This document shows, piece by piece, positions 43,010 through 51,151 of a stretch of 64,000 bases of DNA; the first letter of the stretch is position 1, and each line of letters opens with the position of its first letter. The position numbers and the translations under genes were made by a program. This DNA is from Gammaproteobacteria bacterium. Lineage in GTDB: Bacteria > Pseudomonadota > Gammaproteobacteria > Steroidobacterales > Woeseiaceae. The notes beneath the pieces were generated by a model that saw nothing but the letters and a program-made list of their open reading frames with translations, did not search any database and was not told the origin of the DNA. The stretch lies in assembly GCA_030429005.1 (NCBI GenBank), contig JAUIDP010000008.1, positions 1-64,000 on the forward strand. Direction: 5' to 3'.

Positions 43010-43171
43010 CCTGCTCGTGACGATCGTCAGCCGCATCGATACTGGGTTCCGGCGCCGAAGTGCAGCCAAAGCGGCGCTTGCCAATTGAAATATTTACAAG
43101 GCTGCGCAAGCTTTACCCGGTTTCGAACGCGCCAATTCCCTGTACGCGTTGCCACTGCGGGCTTTCCCGGG

Positions 43172-43188
43172 TTGGCATGCAGATTGCA
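43172..43188 (+). promoter_or_regulatory. Sigma-54 promoter for the BON/CsbD unit
   Basis: TTGGCATG-CAGA-TTGCA matches the -24/-12 consensus at all but one base, with GG-to-GC spacing of 12. The expected start is near 43199, about 60 bp before ATG 43260. Confidence 0.8.
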
Positions 43189-43259
43189 ACGATCCTGTTG
43201 AAGGCTGGCGTCACGCTGGTCTTTATCGAAATCTTTTAGTCACGCAGGAGGATCTGGAT

Positions 43260-43889
43260 ATGAAACGACAAGCACTTACAGTACTGGCGGCAAGCTCACT
43301 GGCAATCGGCGCTGTTGCTGCGCCGTACGCATACGCCGGCGAAGAAAAGTCGCAGCACAACAACGTGGAGCAAAGCGTTGACGGCATGCAGCGCGCGATC
43401 ACCGATGCATGGCTTGACGGCAAGCTCGAAACAGCGTTGTTGCTCAACGAGCACCTGAACTCTTTCAGCATTGATACCGAAGTGCAGAACAACGTGGCCA
43501 TTCTCAGTGGCACGGTCGAATCGGACATCGATCGCGACCTTGCCGTCGAGATCGCCAGGTCGGTAGATGGTGTTTCCAAAGTCAAAGACATGCTTGTAGT
43601 CGACAAGCAGAAGGCCGATGAGAACAGGGAGAGCGATGCGGCCATGTCGCGCAACGGCTTTCGCCAGTCCATCGCAAACGCAACGCTGACAGCGCGGATC
43701 AAGACCGAGTTGCTGGTCAATTCGAACACAGCCGGTCTGTCTATCGATGTCGACTCCGACGATGGCCAGGTAACCCTGTCCGGCGAAGTTGAATCGGACC
43801 AGGAAAAGGAACTCGCCGAGCGAATCGCCGAGAACACTGATGGTGCCTATTCAGTCGACAACCAACTGACCGTTGCCAGTTCGAGCTAG
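43260..43889 (+). CDS. OsmY-like periplasmic protein with two BON domains
   Basis: 209 aa from ATG 43260 with AGGAGG upstream. The signal peptide ends AYAGEE. BON domain 1 covers about residues 45-115 (ITDAWLDGKLETALLLNEHLNSFSIDTEVQNNVAILSGTVES) and BON domain 2 about 135-205 (TARIKTELLVNSNTAGLSIDVDSDDGQVTLSGEVES). BON proteins bind phospholipid and are induced by osmotic or envelope stress. Behind a sigma-54 promoter and followed by CsbD. Confidence 0.9.
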   Translation: MKRQALTVLAASSLAIGAVAAPYAYAGEEKSQHNNVEQSVDGMQRAITDAWLDGKLETALLLNEHLNSFSIDTEVQNNVAILSGTVESDIDRDLAVEIARSVDGVSKVKDMLVVDKQKADENRESDAAMSRNGFRQSIANATLTARIKTELLVNSNTAGLSIDVDSDDGQVTLSGEVESDQEKELAERIAENTDGAYSVDNQLTVASSS

Positions 43890-43938
43890 GCAATCCGCGT
43901 AAAGCTGAATTTCAACCTACCAGAAAGGAGATTTTGTA

Positions 43939-44142
43939 ATGAACGAATATCGCATCAAGGGCAACTGGAACGAGCTCAAAGGCAAAGCAAAGCAGAAGTG
44001 GGGCGAGCTGACTGATGATGAACTGGACCAGATCGACGGGGCCACTGATCAGTTGGTTGGCGCAATCCAGAAGCACTACGGGCGCACCTACGACGAGGCA
44101 AAGCGCGAGGTTGAAGCCTGGCGCGACGCAGCGAACAGCTGA
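43939..44142 (+). CDS. CsbD-family general stress protein
   Basis: 67 aa with GAAAGGAG upstream. The sequence (MNEYRIKGNWNELKGKAKQ, KWGELTDDELDQIDG, GRTYDEAKREVEAW) is a clear CsbD-like helical protein (YjbJ type), abundant under stress and of unknown biochemical role. It follows the BON gene by 49 bp and is ended by the terminator at 44183. Confidence 0.93.
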   Translation: MNEYRIKGNWNELKGKAKQKWGELTDDELDQIDGATDQLVGAIQKHYGRTYDEAKREVEAWRDAANS

Positions 44143-44182
44143 TTTGCCGCGTCCTGCCCGGCCTCAGTTGATCGAGGCCGGC

Positions 44183-44216
44183 ACCGGCGGTGTTTGTAAC
44201 ACCGCCGGTTTTTTTT
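44183..44216 (+). terminator. Rho-independent terminator after csbD-like gene
   Basis: 12-bp stem ACCGGCGGTGTT / AACACCGCCGGT, 3-base loop, then eight T. It separates the BON/CsbD unit from the convergent response-regulator genes. Confidence 0.93.
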
Positions 44217-44228
44217 GCCCGGAAAACG

Positions 44229-44627
44229 TCAGGCCGCAGCGGCAATCGCCTCGGCGAGCCTGGCCAGTGAAATGGGTTTGCGAAAATAGCGAAACACGGC
44301 GAGGTCGGACGTCGCATCCACGAGCTCGTCGATTGGATGTGCTGTAACAAAGATAACCGGCGTCGCATACCGGCCCTGGATCTCACGGGCAACGTCCGCG
44401 CCGTTGCCGCCCTTCCCCAGTCGCCAGTCACAAACAAGCACGTCTATATCGCTCGTTTCCGCCTGCCGGATCGCTGCTTCTGCATCCGCAGCAGTCAGCA
44501 CTTCGTAACCGCAATGCGACAGGTACAGACGACTGGCCTCGCGCGCATTCGGTTCGTCTTCTACGACCAGCACTTTCGGCTGGGCGGTGTTGCGTTCGGG
44601 TCCGCTGTTGGCCTCGGTCAGATTCAT
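44229..44627 (-). CDS. Single-domain response regulator (receiver only)
   Basis: 132 aa. CheY-like receiver with acidic pocket VVEDEPN, phospho-acceptor Asp67 in VLVCDWRLG, Thr in VIFVTAH and Lys in YFRKPIS. It has no output domain. It lies 6 bp downstream of the sigma-54 activator gene on the same strand and is probably a phosphate sink or relay for the LOV kinase. Confidence 0.88.
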   Translation of the reverse strand: MNLTEANSGPERNTAQPKVLVVEDEPNAREASRLYLSHCGYEVLTAADAEAAIRQAETSDIDVLVCDWRLGKGGNGADVAREIQGRYATPVIFVTAHPIDELVDATSDLAVFRYFRKPISLARLAEAIAAAA

Positions 44628-44633
44628 ACGGAA

Positions 44634-45962
44634 TCAACCCTTACCGACCTGGTTGTCGGCGTTCTCGTCTTCGTATTCACGTAACCTATTATACAAAGTT
44701 TTGAGACTCACCCCGAGACTGGCAGCCGCTGCCTTTTTATCGCCCTTGTACTGTTCGAGCGTCGCGAGGATGAGATCCTTCTCCACATCGGCAATCGATC
44801 GGCCGACTCGAATTCCCTCGACATCGCCCGGCAGTGCATCGTCAAACTGCTCCGGCGCCTGGACGACACCATCGTTTGCCATGATGTAGGCGCGGTGCAC
44901 AGTATGTTTCAACTCCCTGACGTTGCCTGGCCACGTGTGCTTTTCGAGAGCGTCCAGCGCCTCTGCGGAAAAACGGTGCTCGGTATCGTTGCTGGCATTG
45001 AGCTGTTGCAGAAAATGTTCGGCAAGCAGCGTGACGTCACCCTGCCGCTCTCGCAGCGGTGGCAAGCTAATGGGAAACACACGCAACCGAAAATACAGGT
45101 CTTCTCGCAGTTTGCCGTCCTTGACCGCCTGTGCCGGATCGCGATTGGTAGCAGCAATCAAGCGCACATTGACATCGAATTCCTGTTCGGCACCGACGCG
45201 CAATACACGGCTCGTTTCCAGGACACGCAACAGGTGTGTCTGCATCTCGGTCGGCATCTCGGTGATTTCGTCGAGAAACAGCGTGCCGTCATTGGCACGT
45301 TCGAAGAAGCCGGCGTGCCGCTTGTTGGCGCCGGTAAAACTGCCTTTCTCGTGGCCGAACAGCTGGCTCGACACCAGTTCGGCCGACAATCCACCGCAAT
45401 TGACCGGCACAAACGAGCCGTCAAGATCGCTCAAGCGATGGATGGCATCGGCGACCAGTTCTTTGCCGGTTCCACTCTCGCCCTGGATGAAGACCGTGCT
45501 GTCTGTCGGTGCCACCTGCTTGATCTGGTCGAAAACCGCACGCATCGTATCGCTGGCACCGAGCAGCTGGCCGAGCCGCGCATCATCTTCATCGATCGCG
45601 TCATCGGCAGAACTGGCGACCGCGTTCAGCAGCCCGATCAGATCGCGGGGCTCGATCGGTTTTTTCATATAGCTGACGCCGTCGCCGGCCATTCCGCCGA
45701 TCAGCGACTTGATGCCTGAATGACCGGTAATAATGACGATCTTCTGTGGACGTTTTTCCGTAAACGCGTCCAGTAATTCCAGACCGCTGCCGTCGGGCAA
45801 CATCAGGTCGAGAAGTAATACGTCAGGAACACCTTTTGCCAGTGCCTGGCGCGCTGCCGCAAGTGTGTTTGCAGTGACAACGCCATGATCCTGCAGTCGC
45901 AGATACTCTGCGAGCCCGCTGGTAAACCCCGGTTCGTCGTCAACGATCAGTATTTGCGCCAT
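44634..45962 (-). CDS. NtrC-class sigma-54-dependent response regulator
   Basis: 442 aa. Receiver domain (residues 1-120, IVDDEPG, Asp52 in LLLDLMLP, KKPIEP). AAA+ domain (about 140-370) with Walker A GESGTGKE, the sigma-54 contact loop KGSFTGA (the usual GAFTGA with Ser for Ala), Walker B GTLFLDEI and the R-finger region LREDLYFRLRVFPI. FIS-type HTH at the end (ATLEQYKGDKKAAAASLGVSLKTLYNRL). It activates -24/-12 promoters after phosphorylation. Four such promoters flank it; divergent from the LOV kinase. Confidence 0.93.
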   Translation of the reverse strand: MAQILIVDDEPGFTSGLAEYLRLQDHGVVTANTLAAARQALAKGVPDVLLLDLMLPDGSGLELLDAFTEKRPQKIVIITGHSGIKSLIGGMAGDGVSYMKKPIEPRDLIGLLNAVASSADDAIDEDDARLGQLLGASDTMRAVFDQIKQVAPTDSTVFIQGESGTGKELVADAIHRLSDLDGSFVPVNCGGLSAELVSSQLFGHEKGSFTGANKRHAGFFERANDGTLFLDEITEMPTEMQTHLLRVLETSRVLRVGAEQEFDVNVRLIAATNRDPAQAVKDGKLREDLYFRLRVFPISLPPLRERQGDVTLLAEHFLQQLNASNDTEHRFSAEALDALEKHTWPGNVRELKHTVHRAYIMANDGVVQAPEQFDDALPGDVEGIRVGRSIADVEKDLILATLEQYKGDKKAAAASLGVSLKTLYNRLREYEDENADNQVGKG

Positions 45963-46022
45963 AAGGTCCGTCTCTCCAGTACGCTACAATGATACGCCGC
46001 GCAACAGCACAAAAGCCAAACA

Positions 46023-48053
46023 ATGAATTCAAGCAGCGCACACCTGAGGCAAAGAATCTCCGGCAGGATCTACCTGCTGGCGGCTGCTGTCATTCTGTTG
46101 ACCGCCGGCATCTACCTGTGGGGCTTTCTCGTCGAGCGATACCCGGGCAGCGCGGCCCTGATCGGCCAGGCATCGATGAAGGTCAATACGACCGCCGGTT
46201 TCCTCGTCGCGGGATTGCTGCTGGCGTGCGCGCGGATCCGGCCGCCGTTATTGCAGGGAATCATACGCTGGCTGCTGGCAATACCATTGTTTCTGCTCGG
46301 CGCCCTGACGTTGTTCCAGTACGTCAGCGGCGTCGACCTGCGCCTCGACCAGATGCTCGCGGCAGCGCCCAGGTATGAAGCACTGACGTCGTCGCCCGGA
46401 CGCATGTCACCGGTCAGTGCCAGCGGCTTCATGATGTTTGCACTGGCGATAATGATCGATCACTGGCAAACCGGTGTAGCCAGGGGCTGGAGCCGCACCT
46501 TTGCGACGATTCTGACGCTGGTCGCACTGACATCGCTGCTCGGCTATGCCTACGGCGCCCCGGCGTTGTACCTCGGCACCGGCGAAACGACCGCAATGTC
46601 ATTGCTGGCATCCATCCTGTTCCTGGTCCTCGGGATCGGCACGATCTGGATCCGCGCAGAGTACGGCCTGCCCGCGATGCTGGCCGAACAGTCTGTCGTC
46701 GGCACGCACATTCGCGCTTTGATTCCGATGGTGGTTGGTGCACCGATTCTTGTCGGTGCTGCAGTCGCCGCTGGCTACAGCCGTCACTACGAAGGACCGT
46801 TCGGCATTGCACTGACCGTGCTGGGTTCGGTTGTGGCCGCCGGCCTGGTTGCCGTGGTGTCGATAATCCTGCTGCGGCGCGCCGAAAGCGAGCTGTACAT
46901 CAAGGACCGGGCACTTGCCGCTACGACCAACGGCGTCATCATTACCGACCACCGTCACCCGAACGAGCCAATTGTTTTTGTGAATGCAGCCTTCAGCGAG
47001 ATCACCGGCTACGCGGAGGACGAGACTATTGGCCGCAACTGCCGGTTCCTGAACCGGGGCGCAGAGAACCCCGCGGACGTGCTGGCCGAGCTGCGCGACT
47101 GCATCAGGAATCCATGCCGCGCAACCTTTGAATTGCAGAATATGCGCAGCGATGGCAACAAGTTCTGGAATAGGCTGAGTATTGCGCCGATCGAGGACTA
47201 TGAAGGCAAGGTGACCCACTTCGTCGGGGTCATGGTCGACATCAGCGATCGCCGCGCACAGGAAACCCGGCTCAGTGATGCCCTGGATGAGGCACGCACT
47301 GCCAATGACATGCGCAACACGTTCGTGCGCCTCGTCAGCCATGAGTTGCGAACACCGCTAAACGCGGCACTGACATGGATTCGGCTACTGGAAGTAGACG
47401 ACTCGCCCGGCATCCGTGACAAGGGGCTGAAAGTTGTCGCACAGAGCATCGATTCGCAGTCGCGCCTGATTGACGACCTCGTGGATGTCACGCGATTCAC
47501 GGCTGCAGGGGTACGGCTGCAGCTGGACGATGTCGACGTCGCAGAAATTCTCAGGACGACCACCGAGGAATTGCGGCCATCGATCGAAGTCGACCACGAT
47601 TTCATTGTGGAAATCGACGATGGTGACTACAGCGGCAGGATGGATCCGTTGCGTATTCAACAGGTGCTGCGCAATCTCGTCACGAATGCGAACAAGTACA
47701 CGCCTGCAGGCGGTCGCATCCAGGTGCGCCTCACAGCCGATGATGCGAAGATACATTTCTACGTTGTCGACAACGGCAAGGGCCTGACGCAGGACCACAT
47801 CGACAATATCTTCGAGCCGTTCTGGCGTGCCGATTCCCACCAACCCGGCCTTGGCGTCGGTCTGTCCATCGTGGCCGCCCTGGTCAGCGCGCATTCCGGC
47901 ACGATAGTCGCGCACAGTGACGGCCCCGGCCAGGGCAGCACATTCAAGGTCCGCTTGCCGCGACAGGCCAGTGCCGCAGAAATTGCAGTGACACACGATG
48001 CGGACGCGCTCAGCATGACCGGCACGCACGCCGCGGCAGTCGATCAAAGCTGA
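46023..48053 (+). CDS. Membrane LOV/PAS-domain sensor histidine kinase
   Basis: 676 aa. Residues 10-290 hold about eight membrane helices of unknown sensory type. A PAS domain of LOV class follows at about 298-402: FVNAAFSEITGY, then GRNCRFLN with the cysteine at 340 that forms the flavin adduct in true LOV domains, the flavin-contact Asn segment NMRSDGNKFWN and VTHFVGVMVDIS. Kinase: His440 in VSHELRTPLNAAL, ATP lid with DNGKGLTQ and GVGLSIVAALVSAHSG. Partner of the adjacent response regulators. Two Gln positions differ from canonical LOV, so light sensing is plausible, not proven. Confidence 0.88.
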   Translation: MNSSSAHLRQRISGRIYLLAAAVILLTAGIYLWGFLVERYPGSAALIGQASMKVNTTAGFLVAGLLLACARIRPPLLQGIIRWLLAIPLFLLGALTLFQYVSGVDLRLDQMLAAAPRYEALTSSPGRMSPVSASGFMMFALAIMIDHWQTGVARGWSRTFATILTLVALTSLLGYAYGAPALYLGTGETTAMSLLASILFLVLGIGTIWIRAEYGLPAMLAEQSVVGTHIRALIPMVVGAPILVGAAVAAGYSRHYEGPFGIALTVLGSVVAAGLVAVVSIILLRRAESELYIKDRALAATTNGVIITDHRHPNEPIVFVNAAFSEITGYAEDETIGRNCRFLNRGAENPADVLAELRDCIRNPCRATFELQNMRSDGNKFWNRLSIAPIEDYEGKVTHFVGVMVDISDRRAQETRLSDALDEARTANDMRNTFVRLVSHELRTPLNAALTWIRLLEVDDSPGIRDKGLKVVAQSIDSQSRLIDDLVDVTRFTAAGVRLQLDDVDVAEILRTTTEELRPSIEVDHDFIVEIDDGDYSGRMDPLRIQQVLRNLVTNANKYTPAGGRIQVRLTADDAKIHFYVVDNGKGLTQDHIDNIFEPFWRADSHQPGLGVGLSIVAALVSAHSGTIVAHSDGPGQGSTFKVRLPRQASAAEIAVTHDADALSMTGTHAAAVDQS

Positions 48054-48061
48054 GCGGGCCG

Positions 48062-49255
48062 CTACAGCCAGTATTCGATGGCCCGGCTGACCAACTCCCG
48101 GCAGCGATCCAGCAGCGGGCGTTTCCGCCAGTCGGCAAGCGTCACCGCGTTGGCCTGCTCGATGTCGGCCAGGAACTGTGCTTCCATCTGCTCGCCGAAA
48201 TTCTTGCCGTAGATGACGGCATTGACCTCGTCGTTGTGCAGGAAGCTCCGGTAATCCAGGTTACTGGAACCGACGGTAGACCAGGTGCCGTCGATGACCG
48301 CGGTTTTCGCGTGCAGGACGTTTTCCCGGGACTCATAAATTCGCACACCGTTTCTCAGCAGTCTGCCGTAGCGCGATCGCGATGCATGCACGACGAAGTC
48401 CGTATCCGAGAAGCCGGGAACCAGGATCCTGACGTCGACACCGCGCTTCGCCGCAGCGATCACCCGGTCCATGAAGTGCTTGTCAGGTGCGAAATAACCC
48501 TGGGTTATCCAGATGCGGCGCTCCGCAATCCGCATCGCCTCCCGGTAGGCATGAAATATCGCTGACTCCTCGTCATCGCCACCCACTGCGTGCAGTACGG
48601 CAACGACGTCGTCGCATTTTTCAGGCAATGCGCAGGGCAGCTTGCCGGGCACCGGTAGCTGGCCTTTTTCCGCCTCCCAGTTCATCGCGAAGATTCCCTC
48701 GAACGCAATCGCGGCCGGCCCTTCGACCTGTATGTGTGTATCGCGCCAGCCGGTTGCCAGCGGGTCGAACTGGCGCGGATCGCTCGACGCAAGCGAGTAG
48801 GTCTGGCTGATATTGATACCGCCGGCAAAAGCGACGCGGCTGTCGACGATCAGCAACTTTCGATGCGTGCGATTGTTGGCGCAGAGCGGGTTGCCGCCGG
48901 CAATCGGGTTGACCGCGTTGTAGGCGAGTACATCTATCCCGGCATCTTCCAGGTCACGAAAGAACTGCTCGTCGCTTTCGCGACTGCCCAGGCTGTCGTA
49001 GATGACCCGCACGGCAACACCGGCATTGCATCGCTCGGTAAGCGCTCGCGCAAATTTCCTGCCAACCTCGCCATCGCCGAAAATGTAGGTTTCCAGGTGA
49101 ATCGATGACTTCGCCGAGGCGATCGCCGACAGCATGGCCGCATAGGTTTGCGGGCCGTCAATCAGCAACCTGACGTGGCTGTTCCTGTACAGGGGCGCAT
49201 CACTCAGTGCGTCGATCGTTTGCAGCAATCCGGCTGTCTCGTTCGTTTCCTGCAT
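48062..49255 (-). CDS. PLD-family cardiolipin synthase (ClsB-like)
   Basis: 397 aa from ATG 49255 with AGGAG upstream. Two phospholipase D catalytic HKD motifs: HRKLLIVDSRVAFAGG and HAKTAVIDGTWSTVGSSN. There is no N-terminal membrane helix, as in ClsB. It makes cardiolipin by transphosphatidylation at the inner membrane. Behind a minus-strand sigma-54 promoter at 49295-49311, so membrane composition probably answers to the same regulator. Confidence 0.9.
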   Translation of the reverse strand: MQETNETAGLLQTIDALSDAPLYRNSHVRLLIDGPQTYAAMLSAIASAKSSIHLETYIFGDGEVGRKFARALTERCNAGVAVRVIYDSLGSRESDEQFFRDLEDAGIDVLAYNAVNPIAGGNPLCANNRTHRKLLIVDSRVAFAGGINISQTYSLASSDPRQFDPLATGWRDTHIQVEGPAAIAFEGIFAMNWEAEKGQLPVPGKLPCALPEKCDDVVAVLHAVGGDDEESAIFHAYREAMRIAERRIWITQGYFAPDKHFMDRVIAAAKRGVDVRILVPGFSDTDFVVHASRSRYGRLLRNGVRIYESRENVLHAKTAVIDGTWSTVGSSNLDYRSFLHNDEVNAVIYGKNFGEQMEAQFLADIEQANAVTLADWRKRPLLDRCRELVSRAIEYWL

Positions 49256-49294
49256 ATCGGTACTCCTGCAAAGCCAGTACGTAGCTGTTTTGGC

Positions 49295-49311
49295 TGCAGG
49301 TTTCGTGCCAG
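49295..49311 (-). promoter_or_regulatory. Sigma-54 promoter for the cardiolipin synthase gene
   Basis: Minus-strand CTGGCACG-AAAC-CTGCA, one change from YTGGCACG-N4-TTGCW, GG-to-GC spacing 12. The expected start is near 49284. Confidence 0.8.
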
Positions 49312-49372
49312 CCGTGCATCTCCGGAACATGCCGGGTTCGCCGCCCGGTCAGCGCCGGTCGGCATTCCGTTT

Positions 49373-49388
49373 TTACATCGCAATGTAA
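49373..49388. promoter_or_regulatory. Inverted repeat TTACAT-CGCA-ATGTAA, candidate activator site
   Basis: Perfect 6-bp arms with a 4-bp centre. It lies about 72 bp and 84 bp from the two flanking sigma-54 promoters, suitable for an enhancer-binding protein serving both. Binding by the nearby NtrC-class regulator is inferred. Confidence 0.5.
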
Positions 49389-49462
49389 TTTTTTCCCCGG
49401 CAGCCACCGCTGCAGACCCGCTCGCAGCCGCGAAATCGTTGCCACGACTACGCTGCAGCCGG

Positions 49463-49479
49463 GTGGCACGGTCCTTGCT
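49463..49479 (+). promoter_or_regulatory. Sigma-54 promoter for the lipoprotein/PA2779/amidoligase unit
   Basis: GTGGCACG-GTCC-TTGCT: a perfect TGGCACG-N4-TTGC core with spacing 12. The expected start is near 49490, about 68 bp before ATG 49558. Confidence 0.85.
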
Positions 49480-49557
49480 TGTTTACTTGCAACACGGGCA
49501 GATCATGGCCCGCAGCACGATAACCGTTGGATTTCTGTCAACCTGGAGGATAACGTC

Positions 49558-49743
49558 ATGAACAATTCACTAAAAATTGCAGCAGTACTGGCCTCGGCTT
49601 TCCTGTTCTATGGTTGCGAAGAAGGACCTATGGAAAATGCAGGAGAAGAAATTGACAATGCGACTACCGATGTTGGCAATGCAATTGAAGACGCCTGCGA
49701 AGACGTCAAGGATGCTGCCGGCGCCGAAGACAAGGACTGCTAG
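49558..49743 (+). CDS. Small lipoprotein of the entericidin-like kind
   Basis: 61 aa with GGAGG upstream. A lipobox-type signal ends at FLFYGC. The mature peptide is an acidic amphipathic helix: NAGEEIDNATTDVGNAIEDACEDVKDAAG. Similar short lipoproteins occur beside CsbD and DUF883 genes. First gene behind a perfect sigma-54 promoter and followed by PA2779-like and PA2778-like genes. Confidence 0.7.
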   Translation: MNNSLKIAAVLASAFLFYGCEEGPMENAGEEIDNATTDVGNAIEDACEDVKDAAGAEDKDC

Positions 49744-49786
49744 AAAACCGGCAGGCTTTCGCCGCGCGTAACCACAGGAGCTATTC

Positions 49787-50170
49787 ATGAAGACAACAGC
49801 GTGCAGAAATTTTGTCGCGAGCATCACTTCGATCGCCATTCTCAGCCTGGGGCTGTCCCCGGTAGCAACGGCTGGCGTAATCGATACGCAACAACTGATC
49901 GACGCCGAACAACGGCGCGAGACTATTTCGCGTATCGAAGCCACTCTCCTGCGTGACGATGTCGCGCAACAACTGGTTGAGCATGGAGTCGATCCGGAAG
50001 ATGTCCTGGCACGCGTCGGCAGTCTCACGAATGCCGAGCTCATGGCACTGGACGGCCAGATCAGCGAGCAGGTTGCAGGTGGCAGTGCCCTGGGCGTCAT
50101 AGGCGCTGTGTTCCTCGTGCTCCTGATACTTGAAGTGGTTGGTGTAACCGACGTCTTCAAGTCGATCTAG
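49787..50170 (+). CDS. PA2779-family protein
   Basis: 127 aa. Signal peptide ending ATAGV, then an amphipathic helix (TQQLIDAEQRRETISRIEATLLRDDVAQQLVEHGVDPEDV) and a C-terminal membrane helix (ALGVIGAVFLVLLILEVVGVTDVF). This is the PA2779 layout, a conserved protein found just upstream of a PA2778-type cysteine peptidase. The role is unknown; the small helical protein may be the peptidase's substrate. Confidence 0.85.
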   Translation: MKTTACRNFVASITSIAILSLGLSPVATAGVIDTQQLIDAEQRRETISRIEATLLRDDVAQQLVEHGVDPEDVLARVGSLTNAELMALDGQISEQVAGGSALGVIGAVFLVLLILEVVGVTDVFKSI

Positions 50171-50176
50171 GCCGCC

Positions 50177-51151
50177 ATGCCAGCCCAACCGCGCTGGCTG
50201 CTCATCGGGCTTGTCGCCGGCCTGACCGGCTGTGCATCGATACCCGATGAGGCTGCGAGACTCGACAGGACCGCCGGTCCTGTCGAGCTCACCGCAACCC
50301 CGTTCTTTCCCCAGGACGAGTACCAGTGCGGCCCCGCCGCACTTGCAACGGTGCTTGCTCAAAGCGGTGTCGACACCTCGGCACGCGACCTGGTAGCCGA
50401 GGTCTACATTCCGGCACGGCAGGGCAGCCTGCGGGAAGAGATGCTGGCCGCGGCGCGTACAGCGGATCGTGTTCCCTATGTTCTCGACCCGTCCGTGGCC
50501 GCACTGCAAGCCGAACTGCTGGCGGGGCGGCCGGTGCTGGTGCTGCAAAACCTCGGCATCGATGCCCTGCCGCGCTGGCACTATGCCGTCGTCGTCGGTA
50601 TTGACCCGGACAATGAAACGGTTTTCCTGCGTTCCGGCACCGAGCGGCGGCGCGAAACTGCGCTGCGGACATTCCTGCGAACCTGGCAACGAAGTGGCTT
50701 CTGGGCCTTTATCACGCTGCCTCCAGGCGAGCTACCCGCCAATGGAGAACCGCTCAGGTTTGCCGAGGCGGTTGCGGCCACCGACCGGGCCGGAAATGCC
50801 GGGAGCGCACTAACAAGCTGGCGGGCGGCCGCCCGGCAGTGGCCGGAAGACTCCGTCGTGCTCTTCGGCCTCGCGAATGCCGAATTCCGGCAGGGCAACT
50901 ATCCTGACGCAAGCGCGAACTACGATCGGGCAATCGAGGTCCGGCCGGACAACCTCCTCGCCCGCAATAATCTCGCCCTCGCACTTGCGCACCAGGGCAG
51001 GCGCGCCGAAGCATTGCAGCGTATCGCCGAAGTGCTCGAGGCGGCCGGCGCAGACGACCCGTTGCGTCCCGAGTATTTGCGCACACTGCAGGAAATTCGC
51101 GAGATGCCGCAGCCTGCTGCTGCGGGCCGGAACCCTGCTGGCGGTACATAG
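50177..51151 (+). CDS. PA2778-family C39-like cysteine peptidase lipoprotein with TPR
   Basis: 324 aa. Lipobox AGLTGC at residues 15-20. A C39-like peptidase domain follows: FFPQDEYQCGPAALATVL (Gln/catalytic Cys), VLQNLGIDALPRWHYAVVVGID (catalytic His) and Asp nearby. The second half (about 210-300) has TPR repeats (SVVLFGLANAEFRQGNYPDASANYDRAIEVRPDN). It probably cleaves a peptide leader in the periplasm, possibly of the PA2779 neighbour. Six bp after PA2779. Confidence 0.85.
   Translation: MPAQPRWLLIGLVAGLTGCASIPDEAARLDRTAGPVELTATPFFPQDEYQCGPAALATVLAQSGVDTSARDLVAEVYIPARQGSLREEMLAAARTADRVPYVLDPSVAALQAELLAGRPVLVLQNLGIDALPRWHYAVVVGIDPDNETVFLRSGTERRRETALRTFLRTWQRSGFWAFITLPPGELPANGEPLRFAEAVAATDRAGNAGSALTSWRAAARQWPEDSVVLFGLANAEFRQGNYPDASANYDRAIEVRPDNLLARNNLALALAHQGRRAEALQRIAEVLEAAGADDPLRPEYLRTLQEIREMPQPAAAGRNPAGGT

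Larger units (their letters stand above)
42921..43259. other. 339-bp divergent promoter region
   Basis: No gene is seen here. It holds a minus-strand sigma-54 promoter for the DUF1328 unit (42993-43009) and a plus-strand one for the BON/CsbD unit (43172-43188), 165 bp apart. The AT-rich stretch at 43085-43099 between them could hold the activator-binding site. Confidence 0.6.
49256..49557. other. 302-bp divergent promoter region with two sigma-54 promoters
   Basis: No gene is seen. It holds a minus-strand -24/-12 promoter for the cardiolipin synthase, a plus-strand one for the lipoprotein operon, and a 16-bp inverted repeat midway that suits a shared activator site. Confidence 0.65.
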
